Position numbers and translations under genes: made by a program. Source: CAVRZJ01 sp964594125 (lineage in GTDB: Bacteria; Acidobacteriota; Thermoanaerobaculia; Thermoanaerobaculales; Thermoanaerobaculaceae). Taken from it: DNA of 64,000 bases. Below the pieces are notes generated by a model that worked only from the letters and a program-made list of their open reading frames with translations, searched no databases and was not told where the DNA came from. The stretch spans positions 1-64,000 of the forward strand of contig CAZQLL010000005.1 of NCBI GenBank assembly GCA_964594125.1, read 5' to 3'. Positions 62,742 through 64,000 of this stretch are shown here, piece by piece. Numbering within the stretch: the stretch's first letter is position 1; every line of letters starts with the position of its first letter.

Positions 62742-63399
62742 CGCCCTGGCGGTCGCCGCCGCGCTTGCCGGCGACGGTCCGCTCGACCCGGCTCGCGTCG
62801 TCTCGCTCGAGCTCGAGGCGCAGGTCGCCAGGAAGCCCAGCGTCTACCTCGTGCTCGACCCACCACGCCGCGTTCTCGAGGTGAAGGCACGCGGTGTCGT
62901 CCTCGACTCGCTGCCGCTCGCCGGCATCGAGATCGTCAGCCAGCAGCCGCTGTTCCGCATGTCCGCTCCCGAGGGGCCGAGCCTGCCGGCGCTGTGGACG
63001 GTCGACGAGGGGCCCGGCGACACCGACCGCGAGGTGATCGCGCCGGCCACGCTGCGACCCTACTCCACCGGGGACGACGAGGAGGAGCCTCCGGCAGCCC
63101 CGACGCCCGCCGGCGCGCGGGCCCCGGCCGCGACACCGACGCCGGTCCCGGAGCCGCCGGTGCGCTACCGATCGCGGCTCTCCAGCGGCTGGGACCTGCT
63201 GGTCACCGACACGCTGCCGCCGAACGGGCTGTGGGAACGCTACTGGGCCGCCGTGCGCGACGGCCTGGCGCGGATGCGCGGCGAGGCCGCCGACCACCGG
63301 CCGGCGATCGCGCTGGCGGTCGCACGCGCGGACGCGCAGCGGCTCCACCACCTGATGCGCAAGGGGATGACGCTCCTCGTCGCAGCGGGCGCTCCGTAG
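62707..63399 (+). CDS. Unknown exported protein of the L,D-transpeptidase operon
   Basis: 230 aa from ATG 62707; overlaps the preceding gene by 35 bases. A signal peptide (ALASISTSALAVAAALAG) precedes a beta-rich part (KPSVYLVLDPPRRVLEVKARG), a proline-rich linker (about 120-155) and a C-terminal helical part (GLWERYWAAVRDGLARM). I recognise no family. Overlap and orientation suggest it works with the two transpeptidases. Confidence 0.65.
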   Translation: MRQSALASISTSALAVAAALAGDGPLDPARVVSLELEAQVARKPSVYLVLDPPRRVLEVKARGVVLDSLPLAGIEIVSQQPLFRMSAPEGPSLPALWTVDEGPGDTDREVIAPATLRPYSTGDDEEEPPAAPTPAGARAPAATPTPVPEPPVRYRSRLSSGWDLLVTDTLPPNGLWERYWAAVRDGLARMRGEAADHRPAIALAVARADAQRLHHLMRKGMTLLVAAGAP

Positions 63400-63409
63400 G
63401 GAGCTCCGG

Positions 63410-63541
63410 GTTCGAACGCCGACGTTCAAGGTTCAGAGCTCGAAGTTCGAGGTTCAAGCCGCGGGCGCAGTGGCTCACCGTCTGGGGTCGGGAGCCGCGA
63501 GGCTCGAGCTCGCGCCTGGGGCCTCGGGCCTCGGGCCTCGC
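63410..63541. repeat. Two heptamer arrays in the gap before elbB
   Basis: Array one (63410-63458) has GTTCAAG/GTTCGAG units. Array two (about 63500-63541) has GCCTCGG units. Both keep 7-bp spacing. The gap 63400-63665 holds no gene. Confidence 0.7.
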
Positions 63542-63613
63542 CGCCGCGGGCGGGGAAACCGCCCCGCTGCCGGGCGCCCGGAGGTGGGCCTCCCCCCGCC
63601 GCGCAGCATCGCT

Positions 63614-63643
63614 TTGAACATCGGGCGGCGAACCGGCTACGAT
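63614..63643 (+). promoter_or_regulatory. Possible sigma-70 promoter of elbB
   Basis: TTGAAC (63614-63619), an 18-base spacer and TACGAT (63638-63643), 22 bases ahead of the start codon. Confidence 0.5.
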
Positions 63644-63665
63644 GATGGCGAGGGAGGTTCGCACC

Positions 63666-64000
63666 ATGGACAAACCGAGAGTTGGGGTGCTGCTTGCCGG
63701 CTGCGGCGTCTACGACGGTGCGGAGATCCACGAGGCGGTGCTCACGCTACTCGCCCTCGACCGCGCCGGCGCAAAGGCCGTGTGCTGCGCTCCCGACACG
63801 CCGCAGCTCCACGTCGTCAACCATCTCACCGGCGAGGTCACGGGCGAGAGCCGCAACGTGCTCGTCGAGGCGGCGCGGATCGCTCGCGGCGCGATCGTCG
63901 ACGTCGCCACCCTCGGCGCCGACGACCTCGACGCGCTGATCCTGCCGGGCGGGTTCGGCGCCGCGAAGAACCTCTGCGACTTCGCCGTCAAGGGGGCTGC
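63666..64000 (+). CDS. elbB: Glyoxalase ElbB / DJ-1-PfpI family, N-terminal part (cut by window edge)
   Basis: The first 111 codons are present, from ATG 63666 after GGGAGG. VGVLLAGCGVYDGAEIHEAV, VNHLTGEVTGESRNVLVEAARIARG and ALILPGGFGAAKNLCDFA match ElbB. The catalytic Cys of other DJ-1 proteins is not yet reached in this fragment. The family has weak glyoxalase activity; the physiological role is uncertain. Confidence 0.93.
   Translation, partial: MDKPRVGVLLAGCGVYDGAEIHEAVLTLLALDRAGAKAVCCAPDTPQLHVVNHLTGEVTGESRNVLVEAARIARGAIVDVATLGADDLDALILPGGFGAAKNLCDFAVKGA

Overview
The window is about 70% GC, densely coded and codes on both strands. Lipoprotein signal peptides, a LolB-like lipoprotein and a Ccm cytochrome c maturation system point to a Gram-negative (diderm) bacterium. 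Genes for adenylylsulfate reductase (aprBA), the Qmo complex (qmoABC) and ATP sulfurylase (sat) indicate dissimilatory sulfur metabolism. No dsrAB is present here, so the direction (sulfate reduction or sulfur oxidation) is not proven. A high-GC sulfur-cycling lineage such as Acidobacteriota or Desulfobacterota would fit; this is inference, because no 16S gene is present. A run of 100 N at 46718-46817 shows the sequence is a scaffold, probably a metagenome-assembled genome.

Layout. 1-7323 (minus strand): rplM-rpsI-rpsB-tsf-pyrH-frr-ispDF-rlmB, followed by four tRNAs (Thr, Tyr, Gly, Thr) and the start of tuf. 7482-14133: slyD, an S9 peptidase, two calcineurin-like phosphoesterases and an FHA-GAF-SpoIIE phosphatase. 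14134-26484: the sulfur block, with aprB-aprA, a zinc-ribbon gene, a YkgJ-type cysteine-cluster gene, qmoA-qmoB-qmoC, a convergent pepF, then sat. aprB and sat each have a good sigma-54 (-24/-12) promoter preceded by TTGTGAA and by GTAACA-type repeats, so they look like one activator-dependent regulon. 26503-34564: a class A penicillin-binding protein, then a phosphate module (PhoU-phosphatase-like fusion, pstS, pstC, pstA, two pstB). 34607-38772: a thioredoxin-like lipoprotein, a secreted thermolysin-family protease and an Lrp/AsnC regulator. 38946-44018: ccmA-B-C-D-E-F with a cysteine-type CcmE. 44333-47413: a proline-rich unknown protein and a coiled-coil methyltransferase gene broken by the scaffold gap. 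47420-56741 (minus strand): a conserved housekeeping run (TPR lipoprotein, LolB-like lipoprotein, ispE, spoVG, tRNA-Gln, prs, rplY, pth, rpsF, rpsR, DUF2232, rplI), interrupted by a 785-base non-coding insert with a chain of hairpins. 56786-64000: a DEAD-box helicase, a propeller-like protein, queG, a DUF4398-type lipoprotein, two L,D-transpeptidases, an unknown secreted protein and the start of elbB.

How the genes work together. Sat activates sulfate to APS, AprBA reduces APS to sulfite, and Qmo links AprBA to the quinone pool; the Ccm cluster would mature the c-type cytochromes of such a respiratory chain. The Pst module imports phosphate. The two PstB ATPases show complementary loss of ABC motifs, so together they would make one intact and one degenerate ATP site.

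Two sequence-level themes run through the window. Degenerate 7-bp repeat arrays, often in inverted pairs, sit at gene junctions and even inside coding linkers (rlmB, the zinc-ribbon gene, qmoA). Several plus-strand genes have a TANNNT box only 4-9 bases before the start codon, suggesting leaderless transcripts.
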